13,817 nt of DNA from an uncultured Eubacteriales bacterium (GTDB lineage Bacteria > Bacillota > Clostridia > Oscillospirales > Acutalibacteraceae): the NCBI GenBank assembly GCA_934462705.1, contig CAKSIH010000019.1:1-13817 (forward strand). The letters are read 5' to 3'. This document shows, piece by piece, positions 6,311 through 13,369 of the stretch. The notes below the pieces were generated by a model. The model was not told the origin of the DNA. It saw nothing but the letters and a program-made list of their open reading frames with translations, and made no database searches. A program made the translations under genes and the position numbers. Every line of letters begins with the position of its first letter. Position 1 is the stretch's first letter.

Positions 6311-7072
6311 TTAGTAATTAGCTTGAGAAAATTTTTGTAATAGAATTTCAGCGGTTAAGTTATTTTTTTCTTTTCCTGAAACGTCAAAGATTATTTTACC
6401 ATTTGATAACATTATTAATCTTGTTCCAAGTTTTATTGCATCTTTCATACTATGAGTAATCATAAGTGTTGTAATTTTATCTTTTTTTATTATACTTTTC
6501 GTTTGGTCTAAAATTGTTTGAGCTGTTTTGGGATCAAGTGCAGATGTGTGTTCATCAAGCAAAAGAATTTGTGGGCTTTTTATGGTTGCCATTAAAAGTG
6601 TAAGAGCCTGCCTTTGCCCCCCAGAGAGAAGTCCAACTTTAGAGCTTAAGTGGTCTTCTAGTCCTAAGCTTAATGGCTTTAATATTTCTTTATATGAATT
6701 GAAGTCACATTTAGAAATGCACCTCCTTAAACCCAATTTATTTCCCTTTTTACTGGCAAGCGCAAGATTTTCATAAATTTTCATATCAGAAGAAGTACCC
6801 ATTAAAGGATCTTGAAAAACTCTACTAATTTGTTTTGCACGAATATATTCTGGCTCCTTAGATACTTCGATTCCATCTATTATAACATTACCTTTATCTG
6901 GTTTGATCTTTCCGGCGATTAGATTCAAAAGTGTAGACTTTCCGGAACCGTTTGAACCAATTACAATAATGAACTCTCCTCTTTTTATACTTAAATTAAA
7001 ATTATGAAATATAACCTTTTCGTTTATAGTGCCTTTGTTGAACGTTTTTGAAATATTTTCTAATTTTAGCAT
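6311..7072 (-). CDS. trpZ: ABC transporter ATP-binding protein (TrpZ-like)
   Basis: A complete 253-residue ATPase that powers import by the permease encoded upstream. Walker A is GSNGSGKST at 39-47, the Q-loop Gln about 87, the signature LSGGQRQ at 149-155, Walker B LLLDEH about 170-175 and the H-loop His about 207, so all catalytic elements are present. It works as a dimer on the inner face of the membrane. The ATG at 7072 has GGAGGAG six bases upstream and overlaps the permease gene by 7 bases, implying translational coupling. Permease/ATPase pairs with a PF04392-type binding protein are called TrpXYZ in streptococci. Substrate within the aromatic amino acids is not fixed by the ATPase. Last gene of the operon, followed by a terminator near 6190. 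Confidence 0.9.
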   Translation of the reverse strand: MLKLENISKTFNKGTINEKVIFHNFNLSIKRGEFIIVIGSNGSGKSTLLNLIAGKIKPDKGNVIIDGIEVSKEPEYIRAKQISRVFQDPLMGTSSDMKIYENLALASKKGNKLGLRRCISKCDFNSYKEILKPLSLGLEDHLSSKVGLLSGGQRQALTLLMATIKSPQILLLDEHTSALDPKTAQTILDQTKSIIKKDKITTLMITHSMKDAIKLGTRLIMLSNGKIIFDVSGKEKNNLTAEILLQKFSQANY

Positions 7073-7965
7073 TTTGCTCCTCCTTTCTGTTTTAAAATTT
7101 TAGGTAAAACTAACGTAGCCGCAACAATAATAGCAGTGAATAATTTTAAATCACTTGGATTCATACCAATTTGTAGTGCAACTGATATTATAATTCTGTA
7201 TAAAACCGAACCTAAAACTATAAAAATTAGCTTGACAACAAAATTAAAACTTTTTTTCATAAAAGCCTCACCAATTGTAATAGATGCTAAACCGCAAACA
7301 AGCGTGCCAATACCCATATTGATGTCGGCATAACCCTGGTTTTGAGCAACAAGCGCGCCAGAAAAAGCAATTAGTCCATTGCTTAAAGCTAATGCTACAA
7401 TCTGCATTATGCCTATGTTTATACCTAATGCACATGCCATGTTTTTATTGTCTCCAGTCGCGCGTATCGCATAGCCTATTTCTGTTTCAAAAAACCAGTA
7501 TAAGACTAAAACCATTATAGCACAGGTTAATAAGCCTAAAGTAATGGTAGATATAATTTGTGAACTTGACCCGAGGTGCTTAAATAATTCATTTATAGAA
7601 GTAAAAACCGTTTTTTTACCTAATAATGAAGTATTCGCCCTACCCATAATTCTTATGTCTATCGAGTATAAAGCTGTCATAACTAGAATTCCTGATAAAA
7701 TTGAAGGAATTTTTAATTTTACATGTAAACAGCCTGTAATACAGCCTGCGATAATTCCTGCCAAAGCTGCAATTAAAAGACTTAAAAGTGGATTTATGTT
7801 TTTTGATATTAGTATTGCACTGACACTCCCACCTAGAGCAAAGCTACCATCGACAGTAAGGTCTGCAAAATCTAAAAATCTAAATGTTATGTATAAACCA
7901 AGTACCATAACTCCCCAGATTAGTCCTTGAGCTATGGAGCTTAGCATGGTTAAAATAGGTTCCAT
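7066..7965 (-). CDS. trpY: ABC transporter permease (TrpY-like, branched-chain/sugar permease superfamily)
   Basis: A 299-residue integral membrane protein with about eight to nine hydrophobic helices, beginning MEPILTMLSSIAQGLIWGVM. It carries the family stretch FLDFADLTVDGSFALGG near residue 30 and the cytoplasmic coupling loop GYAIRATGDNKNMACALGIN near 170, which contacts the ATPase. This architecture belongs to the BPD_transp_2 superfamily (branched-chain amino acid and ribose permeases), in the subgroup that pairs with PF04392 binding proteins. The start has AAAGGAG 8 bases upstream and lies 18 bases after the binding-protein gene. It ends in KGGAKC, overlapping the ATPase start. The protein looks intact. 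The likely substrate is an aromatic amino acid, inferred from family and from the leader peptides upstream. Confidence 0.9.
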   Translation of the reverse strand: MEPILTMLSSIAQGLIWGVMVLGLYITFRFLDFADLTVDGSFALGGSVSAILISKNINPLLSLLIAALAGIIAGCITGCLHVKLKIPSILSGILVMTALYSIDIRIMGRANTSLLGKKTVFTSINELFKHLGSSSQIISTITLGLLTCAIMVLVLYWFFETEIGYAIRATGDNKNMACALGINIGIMQIVALALSNGLIAFSGALVAQNQGYADINMGIGTLVCGLASITIGEAFMKKSFNFVVKLIFIVLGSVLYRIIISVALQIGMNPSDLKLFTAIIVAATLVLPKILKQKGGAKC

Positions 7966-7983
7966 ATTTGTTTCTCCTTTAAT

Positions 7984-8970
7984 TTATTGTGTACACGTGA
8001 ACTTGGCTATTTTAATAAGTTCATCTGGTACCTCTATTTTTAGTTTTTTTATGACTTCGGCGTTTAACGTAAGCTGATTTTCCCCTAGATATTCTATTGG
8101 CATATCTTGAGTTTTTTTGTGATTAATCAAGATTTCAAAAGCCTGATGAGCTGTTAATTTACCTAACTTATAATAGTCCATACCGAAAGTTCCAACCGCA
8201 CCTTTATTGACAACGTTAGTTTCACCGCATACTATAGGTATCGCTGCTGACATTGCGATATTGGAAATAGTAGGCATTGTTGAGGCCATCATGTTATCAG
8301 TTGGTGTGTAAATTACATCAACAGAAACAAGCATACTTTGTACAACTTGAGCTACCTCTGATGCCTGTGAAACTGTAAATGTTTTTGACTTTAACCCCGA
8401 TTTATTAATTTCTTCTCTAGCTAATCCTGCTTGGTAAGCAGAATTTGGCTCATTAGCGCAGAAAAGTATACCAACCGTTTTAGCATGAGGCTTTAGTTGA
8501 TTTATAAGTTTTATTTGTTTTTTTATCGGAGCTAAATCAGAGGTCCCAGTAACATTAGTATTGGGCTTTTGATTGGATTCCACTAGTCCAACTGCTTCTG
8601 GGGAGGTTATTGCTGTTATAAGTATCGGTTTATTCTTATTTGTATTTGCTAGCGCTTGGGCTGCTGGTGTTGCAATAGCTAAAGTTAAATCAACATTTTT
8701 ATTTACTAATTTACTCGCTAATAAATAACAATTGGATTGGTCCCCTTGTGCATTTTCGTAATCTAAAATAATATTTTCTCCATTGATTAAACCATATTCT
8801 GCAAGTCCATCTATAAAACCTAATCTAGCTGCATCTAAAGCTTCATGTTCCACGAATTGTAATATACCTATTTTAAATTTATTTTCCATTATAAAATTGC
8901 TTTTCAAGTTTGCTGTGAGCAAAATTAGCGGTATGACAGTCAACAGTATAATTTTAATATATATTTTCAA
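7984..8970 (-). CDS. trpX: ABC transporter substrate-binding protein (PF04392, TrpX-like)
   Basis: An extracytoplasmic binding protein of about 328 residues. After an N-terminal hydrophobic segment (KIILLTVIPLILLTANL) the mature part begins FKIGILQFVEHEALDAARLG, the typical opening of ABC_sub_bind proteins. It continues with DLTLAIATPAAQALANTNKN and ends in CTQ. There is no lipobox Cys after the hydrophobic segment, unusual for a Gram-positive binding protein, so it may stay anchored by an uncleaved signal. I prefer the TTG start at 8970 because GAGGTG lies 6 bases upstream; the in-frame GTG at 8979 is itself part of that Shine-Dalgarno. First structural gene of the operon, 24 bases after a small leader ORF. 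The family in streptococci binds tryptophan; here the leader argues for Tyr/Phe or aromatic residues in general. Confidence 0.88.
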   Translation of the reverse strand: MKIYIKIILLTVIPLILLTANLKSNFIMENKFKIGILQFVEHEALDAARLGFIDGLAEYGLINGENIILDYENAQGDQSNCYLLASKLVNKNVDLTLAIATPAAQALANTNKNKPILITAITSPEAVGLVESNQKPNTNVTGTSDLAPIKKQIKLINQLKPHAKTVGILFCANEPNSAYQAGLAREEINKSGLKSKTFTVSQASEVAQVVQSMLVSVDVIYTPTDNMMASTMPTISNIAMSAAIPIVCGETNVVNKGAVGTFGMDYYKLGKLTAHQAFEILINHKKTQDMPIEYLGENQLTLNAEVIKKLKIEVPDELIKIAKFTCTQ

Positions 8971-8993
8971 AATTCTCACCTCGAATTAAAACT

Positions 8994-9053
8994 TTAATTT
9001 TTATGAATGTCAAAGTATCGGTCATCCCACTTTATATATTTTAAAATAAACAT
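8994..9053 (-). CDS. Second small leader ORF (19 aa, aromatic-rich)
   Basis: AAGGAG, seven bases before ATG, drives MFILKYIKWDDRYFDIHKN, then TAA. Five of 19 residues are aromatic (two Phe, two Tyr, one Trp). It lies after the leader terminator and ends 24 bases before the binding-protein start, so it could couple translation of the operon or sense aromatic aminoacyl-tRNA. It may equally be a chance ORF, but the ribosome binding site is stronger than that of the binding protein itself. Confidence 0.45.
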   Translation of the reverse strand: MFILKYIKWDDRYFDIHKN

Positions 9054-9066
9054 AATTTCTCTCCTT

Positions 9067-9106
9067 AAAAATAAAAATAGAGCCAACTCAATATAAGTTG
9101 GCTCTA
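9067..9106 (-). terminator. Leader terminator (attenuator) of the ABC operon
   Basis: A perfect 11-bp stem, TAGAGCCAACT (9078-9088) with AGTTGGCTCTA (9096-9106), and a 7-base loop. On the minus strand it is followed by TTTTTATTTTT. It stands between the promoter and the first transporter gene, so it must be bypassed for expression. Its 5' arm can also pair with the upstream TGGCTCT (9118-9124), a possible antiterminator. Confidence 0.8.
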
Positions 9107-9112
9107 AAGCGT

Positions 9113-9170
9113 AAAAAAGAGCCATCATAGATATCTAGCAAAACACCATGCCCTATATCTACGACAGCTC
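9113..9170 (-). promoter_or_regulatory. Leader hairpin with 16-bp stem, competing with terminator
   Basis: Minus-strand bases 9170-9155 pair with 9134-9119 over 16 bp without mismatch if G-U pairs are allowed. The loop is 20 bases and T6 follows at 9118-9113. The 3' arm shares bases with the antiterminator segment at 9118-9124. The motif GAGCT..TAGATA at 9208-9194, inside the leader peptide gene, repeats the 5' arm and can pair with the same 3' arm. Confidence 0.65.
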
Positions 9171-9192
9171 AAAAATTATCGTAAATATAAGG

Positions 9193-9246
9193 CTATCTAT
9201 AATAGCTCATATAAATTTTTATAAAATTTAAAGATATAAAATTCAT
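9193..9246 (-). CDS. Leader peptide, Phe/Tyr-rich (17 aa)
   Basis: GAGGTG six bases before ATG, then MNFISLNFIKIYMSYYR and TAG. Five of 17 residues are Phe or Tyr, with a Tyr-Tyr pair just before the stop. It starts about 20 bases after the predicted transcription start and lies ahead of competing hairpins and an intrinsic terminator, the layout of amino-acid biosynthetic attenuators. Ribosome stalling for lack of charged tRNA-Tyr or tRNA-Phe would change which hairpins form. The composition suggests that the downstream transporter handles aromatic amino acids, Tyr in particular. Such peptides evade gene finders because of their size. Confidence 0.6.
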   Translation of the reverse strand: MNFISLNFIKIYMSYYR

Positions 9247-9273
9247 TTTTAACACCTCAGTTTGTTGTTTTTT

Positions 9274-9302
9274 ATTTTAACACAAGAGTTAATCTTTGTC
9301 AA
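9274..9302 (-). promoter_or_regulatory. Promoter of the ABC transporter operon
   Basis: A perfect TTGACA (9302-9297), a 17-base spacer and TAAAAT (9279-9274) with an upstream TGT extended element, on the minus strand. It predicts a start near 9267 and a 5' leader of about 300 bases. Confidence 0.8.
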
Positions 9303-9782
9303 TAATCAATTCTTTCCCATAACCTTTAAACATAATTACTATATCATTGTGAATCAAGTCTTAGGTTAAGTGTCTAAAAAACTTAACTTGCCTTAATTAC
9401 AAATATTGCATCCTTTTACAAATATAAGGGCGCTATTTAGTACGAATTATAAAAATTTTCACGAAGTTTCATGTAGTAAGACAAAATTTGAAAATTATAT
9501 TTAAAGACTCTAAAATATAAAAGCTAGTATCTGTTTTTCAAATATTGAAAATTAATGATACTAAGCACACGAAAAAACCTGATTAAAAAAAACAATTTAT
9601 CAATGCTAGTAAGAAATAAAAAGAAAACTATCAAATAAATTTTAAAGCAATCGCATTAAAAAGCAAAGAAGCCCATAAATAATGATCTCCCGATTTATAT
9701 TGATAGATAAATTGAATTATAAAAACGTTCAAGCTTGATAAGTAAAAACTGATAATAATATAAAAAACGCTTGTATAGCACA
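9303..9782. other. AT-rich stretch without recognisable genes
   Basis: About 480 bases, very AT-rich, with stops in all frames. The only structure I see is an inverted repeat around GTTAAGT (9365-9371) and ACTTAAC (9381-9387), extended by two outer pairs with a 9-base loop and no T-tract. It separates the leftward transporter operon from the rightward debris. Confidence 0.5.
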
Positions 9783-9893
9783 TTCAGGCAGATATGGTAT
9801 GGAGCATATTTGCAATTAAATGGCTTTAATGTTATCCCAACTATTCCATGGATATTGCCTAAAAGCTATTAGTATTGCTTTGATGGGATGAAA
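9783..9893 (+). pseudogene. Second DUF4417 fragment
   Basis: The plus strand reads FRQIWYGAYLQLNGFNVIPT and IPWILPKSY, then TAG, then YCFDGM. This matches the DUF4417 core seen in the left-hand pseudogene (NRWCGAYLVSKGIPVIPTVS and FDFCFEGI). Only about 37 codons survive, with an in-frame stop. Neither the N-terminal nor the C-terminal part is visible. It diverges clearly from the copy near 3950, so it is not a recent duplicate. Confidence 0.65.
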
Positions 9894-11101
9894 AAGAAAA
9901 TGAAGATAAAACGAATACAGAAAAAAGCAATAGAAAGAACAATCTTGAGCAGGCTGTTGAAGAAACAACAGAAAAAATAGCTAAAAAGCTAACTCCAGAA
10001 TATGATTTTAAAGATAAAAATTATGTTGTAGAATCACTAATTTTAATGGATCCGAGTATTAACAATATTACCCAAATTACAGAAAACTATAGATTATACA
10101 ATGGTGGAATAATTACATTTAATTTTAAAGTAATGTGTCAAAATATCGAACCATCTCAATAGTATATTGAAGACCAAGGTAATGCTTCTCTAGACTTCAT
10201 GAAACTGCTATTTTCTTCCCCAGCAGGGACGCTTACTTTCAATACTGGCACAAAATCGTCATAATACTTTACACGTATGTGGAAACAAGATACTGAATTT
10301 TTAGCAGACATTATATGTTACCTTCACAACAAAGTGCGAACAAATAGTACTCAAGCAAAGAAAGATTTAGAACTTTTTTCAAAATTAAAAACATATCAGA
10401 TACTGGAAGGACTACTTTATACAAAAGTGTAAAATACGCTAGTGACTGAGACGCAATTTAATCCTGAGGAGATTGATGCAACATTATGCAAAAAACTGAA
10501 TTATAATTTAAAGAAAAAATTAACCTCATTTGCAAATATGGCTTCACGAAAAAAAATAAATGACACCACAAATATATTTGGAAATTTTGTTAAATATAAA
10601 AATGATGAAATACAAGTCAGCGGAGGTGAAAAAGAACAGACTGTAAAGAAACAGCTTATAATAAATACAATGCAGAGATTTTTACCATTAGAGAACTTTT
10701 TGGCAAATTCGACAAGTACTAGCAATAACAAAGACAAGCATAGTAACACTGATAAGCAGAATAAGTGTGTTTCCCGCTTTCAAGGAGTTGTAAAACTTCT
10801 AAAATCGGGCACGGAAATGATGGAGTAATAAATTGAAGATGTGTCTCAAGGAGAGAACGACAACTCAAATAAAATTTTACCAAAATATACATTAGAGAAA
10901 ATGTTGATATCTTATTTTTTGCAATCTCAAAAAGCCGAATCTATTAATTCATTTTATAAAAGAATTGCAGAAAAATTTGAAGGATCAGCTAACGACTATG
11001 ATAAGTTAAATGAAAATATTGAAGCTTTAAATATACGAAATAAAATTTTAAAAACTCTACGAAATTCAGATAACAGTCTATATAAAAATACTCCGTACTA
11101 A
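9884..11101 (+). pseudogene. Long single-frame coding relic with several in-frame stops
   Basis: A single plus-strand frame gives protein-like sequence for about 1.2 kb: NLEQAVEETTEKIAKKLTPE, ESLILMDPSINNITQITENY, then TAG (10160), DFMKLLFSSPAGTLTFNTGT, TAA (10262), WKQDTEFLADIICYLHNKVR, TAA (10430), TETQFNPEEIDATLCKKLNY, double TAA (10826-10831), then ILPKYTLEKMLISYFLQSQK and TAA at 11099. No frameshift is needed in between. The predicted product is hydrophilic, Lys/Asn-rich and lacks membrane segments. None of the pieces has a convincing start and ribosome binding site. I do not recognise the family. It lies just ahead of recombinase sequence, so it is probably cargo of a dead mobile element. 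Confidence 0.5.
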
Positions 11102-11403
11102 AATGATTGCAAGTTTGCTGTATTTCCTGCCAAGATATGCAGCTGTAAGCGATAAAGTCTATACTGGCAATAAAAACTATAGAAACTTACCCTCTAGTAC
11201 AATTTTATTTAGAAACAGTATTAAAATCCGGAAATTGAACTACACACATATATAAAAAAGCTGCCGGAGATATTTTTAACAGGCAATTATTTAGCATTCT
11301 TCTTTATTTATACCTCTTTTTGATGAATTAGAAGAGCAATATAAATCACCTCAAATTAGCTTCAAAGAAATTTATAATAATACGGCTTTAGACTTTTTAA
11401 GAA
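11102..11403 (+). other. Eroded coding sequence, unassigned
   Basis: Protein-like fragments in changing plus-strand frames: FLPRYAAVSDKVYTGNKNYR followed by NLPSSTILFRNSIKI, and later LFDELEEQYKSPQISFKEIY followed by NNTALDFLRNT. They fall between the single-frame relic and the recombinase fragment. No family recognised. Confidence 0.35.
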
Positions 11404-11974
11404 ATACATCCCCCGCTGTTTTAAATACAAGAAAAGAGGATATATCATTGTAATTACAAATTCAATAAGAAGAAAAAAATGCAAAACTCCACACGTAACT
11501 GAAGACCAGATAAAAGAGGCTTTTGTGAAAACGGTTAATTCTATGCTTGAAAATAAAGAACAGGTTATCAAAGACTGTAAAGAGCTGATTTTAGAACTTA
11601 CAGACACAACATTAATTAAGGAAAAAGAAATAAAACTGCAAAGTGAACGAGATGTGTTATATAATTCGATAAAGGAATTAATAGAGCAAAATTCGCATTC
11701 TAAAATGGACCATATTAAGTACAATGAGAAATATGAAAATTTAAAAAATCAGTATGATAAAATCAATGAAAAATTTTCAAAAATAGAAAATTTAAAACTC
11801 GAAATAATAACTAAAAGGCGTAAATCAAAAGAATTTATAGAAAACCTAAAACAGGGTTCAGAACTGCTGACCAACTTCGATGAAAAGTTATGGTATGCGC
11901 TCATTGAGAAAGCCACTGTAAACGCAAATGGCAGAATAGAAATTGAATTTAAAAATGGGAAAATAATAAAATAA
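11404..11974 (+). pseudogene. Large serine recombinase, C-terminal fragment
   Basis: The end of a large serine site-specific recombinase of the TnpX/TndX type. Reading begins near PPLF (a TAA at 11422 follows), then IQEKRIYHCNYKFNKKKK in one frame. An A7 run at 11473-11479 then shifts it to KCKTPHVTEDQIKEAF, the zinc-ribbon end. From 11525 an intact 149-codon stretch covers the coiled-coil (KEQVIKDCKELILELTDTTL and following) and the final block LTNFDEKLWYALIEKATVNA followed by NGRIEIEFKNGKIIK, which matches the typical C-terminus of the family. The catalytic resolvase domain with its Ser is absent. These enzymes insert and excise integrative elements. This copy cannot act, so any element here is stuck unless another recombinase helps. 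Confidence 0.85.
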
Positions 11975-11983
11975 TATATAAAT

Positions 11984-12040
11984 AAAACCGGCTTATTCCA
12001 GAGGCTAAGACCTGTGCTATGAGCTGGCTTTTTAATTTTT
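11984..12040 (+). terminator. Intrinsic terminator after recombinase fragment
   Basis: CCGGCT (11988-11993) pairs with AGCTGG (12022-12027) using one G-U pair, flanked by A-runs on the left. TTTTTAATTTTT (12029-12040) follows on the plus strand. It lies about 15 bases past the recombinase stop codon. Confidence 0.55.
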
Positions 12041-12074
12041 ATCTTAAAAATAACTTGACTTGTAAAAAAGCAGA

Positions 12075-12199
12075 GGTGTGCATACTAGTGCACGAAAACC
12101 TAAAAATCATCAAGGGGTGTGCATACTGTTGCACGAAAGGCTATACTAGCACACGAAAGCTCGGGAAATAATTAAGGGGGTATGCACTAATGCACGAAA
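12075..12199. repeat. Four copies of a 20-23 bp near-palindromic repeat
   Basis: The copies are at 12075-12097 (GGTGTGCATACTAGTGCACG, then AAA), 12116-12138 (same with CTGTTG), 12139-12158 (shorter, GGCTATACTAGCACACGAAA) and 12179-12199 (GGTATGCACTAATGCACGAA, then A). Copies 1 and 2 contain the inverted repeat GTGCA-N6-TGCAC; all end in CACGAAA. Starts are spaced 41, 23 and 40 bases apart. No coding capacity. The repeats could be protein-binding sites, iterons or recombination-site relics next to the recombinase gene. Confidence 0.75.
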
Positions 12200-12420
12200 G
12201 GTGCAAAAAATTAACTGAATCCTGTCGAATGAATTTTGAGAAAATTTTATTAAAAAACAAGAGACACGTGAAATTGTGCGAAAATGTAGTACCAATGCTC
12301 GATATCTAAAACTAGGTTTCCTGCTTTTCACTGAAAATAGCTTAGTGAAAGCCATAGGCAAAACTTTGTTTAATTCAAACTAAAATCAATTTGAATATTT
12401 GAAAAAGAGAATAAAAACAG
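12200..12420. other. Short intergenic stretch, no gene assigned
   Basis: A short plus-strand run (ARYLKLGFLLFTENSLVKAI, then GKTLFNSN and stop, about 12295-12381) could be a relic, but it lacks a start signal and I do not recognise it. The rest is AT-rich with frequent stops. Confidence 0.3.
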
Positions 12421-12443
12421 AGAACTTTACCATAGTTCTTTTA
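12421..12443 (+). terminator. Weak hairpin upstream of secreted-protein operon
   Basis: AGAACT (12421-12426) and AGTTCT (12434-12439) form a 6-bp stem with a 7-base loop, followed by TTT. This is too short to be sure it terminates transcription. It lies 28 bases before the -10 of the next promoter. Confidence 0.3.
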
Positions 12444-12467
12444 CAGAATCATAATGAAAAAATTTAG

Positions 12468-12476
12468 TGCTATAAT
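12468..12476 (+). promoter_or_regulatory. Extended -10 promoter of secreted-protein genes
   Basis: TGCTATAAT (TGN plus perfect TATAAT at 12471-12476), 24 bases before the ATG. No good -35 lies at 17 bases. The Shine-Dalgarno AAGGAGG follows, seven bases ahead of the start codon. Confidence 0.6.
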
Positions 12477-12500
12477 TTAAAACTACAAGGAGGTAATATT

Positions 12501-13352
12501 ATGAAAAAAGTGATTAGCACAGTTTTGGTAGCTGCTATGCTCGCAAGCAGCGCTGGCAGCGCGTTTGCAACACCAATAGACATAAATAAAGAATGCATGC
12601 ACTTGAATGACATGCTCGAACACGGATATTGGACAAATGGGAAGAAACCGGTTTGCGATTGTGACAGCTGCCAGGTGGTGCTTGCAGATTATGACCACCT
12701 AGACCAAGTTTTTGATAAAGAAAATGCATTTTTGTTCAGTAATAGTATATTAAGTCGTCTTAAAACCTATATAAAAAATGAACATTGGAAAAATGGAAGA
12801 TATTTGCTAATATCGTCTGACCAAAAAGATGGAACAAATGCAATAAAATTGGGGAATTTTCAATATGGTAATTTCGAGGACTTTAATGAAGAACATCAAA
12901 GTAAATATTATGAAGTATTTAGAAAATTTAATAACACAATAGAAGCAATACAATCTGGTGATAGTAGCGATGAAAGGGCGGCACAGATAATTGAAGGTAT
13001 AAAAGAAATGCAAGAAAAGTGTCCAAGAGTTGAGAATACAGCCAACAAAACCAAACTTGCAGTGATATTTTTGGGAGGTGCAGCAAGTTTAGCATCTTTC
13101 ATTATGGGAATGAAAAAAGTAATGAAAATTCCCGTGCCAAATTATGTGGAACATCCAGGTGCAAAAGTTACTCTAAAAGATGCGATTCAAACATCAAAAA
13201 TCGGGTCAATTATATTTGGGCTAATGCTTGCATCAGGTGGAATAATCCTTGGTGCGTTCAAATTGGGGGATTACATAAAAGATAAAATAATGAATAACCA
13301 TCAGTGCCCAAGTATAGAAGATTTAAGTAAAAATTATTTTCAATATGAGTAA
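12501..13352 (+). CDS. Secreted or membrane-anchored protein with Cys-rich N-terminal module
   Basis: A 283-residue protein with a clear Sec signal peptide (MKKVISTVLVAAMLASSAGS, then AFA, with likely cleavage after AFA at 23). The mature N-terminus holds a small Cys module: C32, then C52-x-C54-xx-C57 in VCDCDSC, amid conserved ECMHLNDMLEHGYWTNG and DYDHLDQVFDKENA. This could bind metal or form disulfides. A middle domain (about 77-150) follows, then an acidic, helical stretch. Two hydrophobic helices lie near 186-205 and 235-255, and a short polar tail ends in NYFQYE. It would be exported and held in the membrane by the hairpin of two helices. The start has AAGGAGG seven bases upstream. A paralogue follows 17 bases downstream. 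I do not recognise the family. The block at residues 21-76 is identical in both proteins. Confidence 0.85.
   Translation: MKKVISTVLVAAMLASSAGSAFATPIDINKECMHLNDMLEHGYWTNGKKPVCDCDSCQVVLADYDHLDQVFDKENAFLFSNSILSRLKTYIKNEHWKNGRYLLISSDQKDGTNAIKLGNFQYGNFEDFNEEHQSKYYEVFRKFNNTIEAIQSGDSSDERAAQIIEGIKEMQEKCPRVENTANKTKLAVIFLGGAASLASFIMGMKKVMKIPVPNYVEHPGAKVTLKDAIQTSKIGSIIFGLMLASGGIILGAFKLGDYIKDKIMNNHQCPSIEDLSKNYFQYE
12561..12728 (+). repeat. 168-bp near-identical block, copy 1 (within first secreted-protein gene)
   Basis: It matches 13433-13600 except for four third- or first-position changes, all silent (ACA/ACG, GTG/GTA, GAT/GAC, CTA/TTA). The match begins at the AFA of the signal-peptide cleavage site and stops abruptly after DKENA. 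The flanks on both sides are clearly diverged. Confidence 0.95.
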
Positions 13353-13369
13353 AGACGAGGTAAATAAAA

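Noticed and set aside
7136..7930. Plus-strand open frames within the permease gene
   Set aside because: Opposite a clear membrane protein, with no start signals and low-quality sequence.
9060..9270. T-box riboswitch in the transporter leader
   Set aside because: The conserved antiterminator sequence (AGGGUGGNACCGCG) is absent on the minus strand, and the space is occupied by a leader peptide and other hairpins.
9884..11101. Alternative genetic code (stop reassignment) as explanation for in-frame stops
   Set aside because: Both TAG and TAA would have to be sense, yet intact genes in the same window terminate at TAA and TAG normally.
12075..12199. CRISPR array
   Set aside because: Only four degenerate copies, two directly adjacent (12116-12158), unequal gaps and no cas genes.
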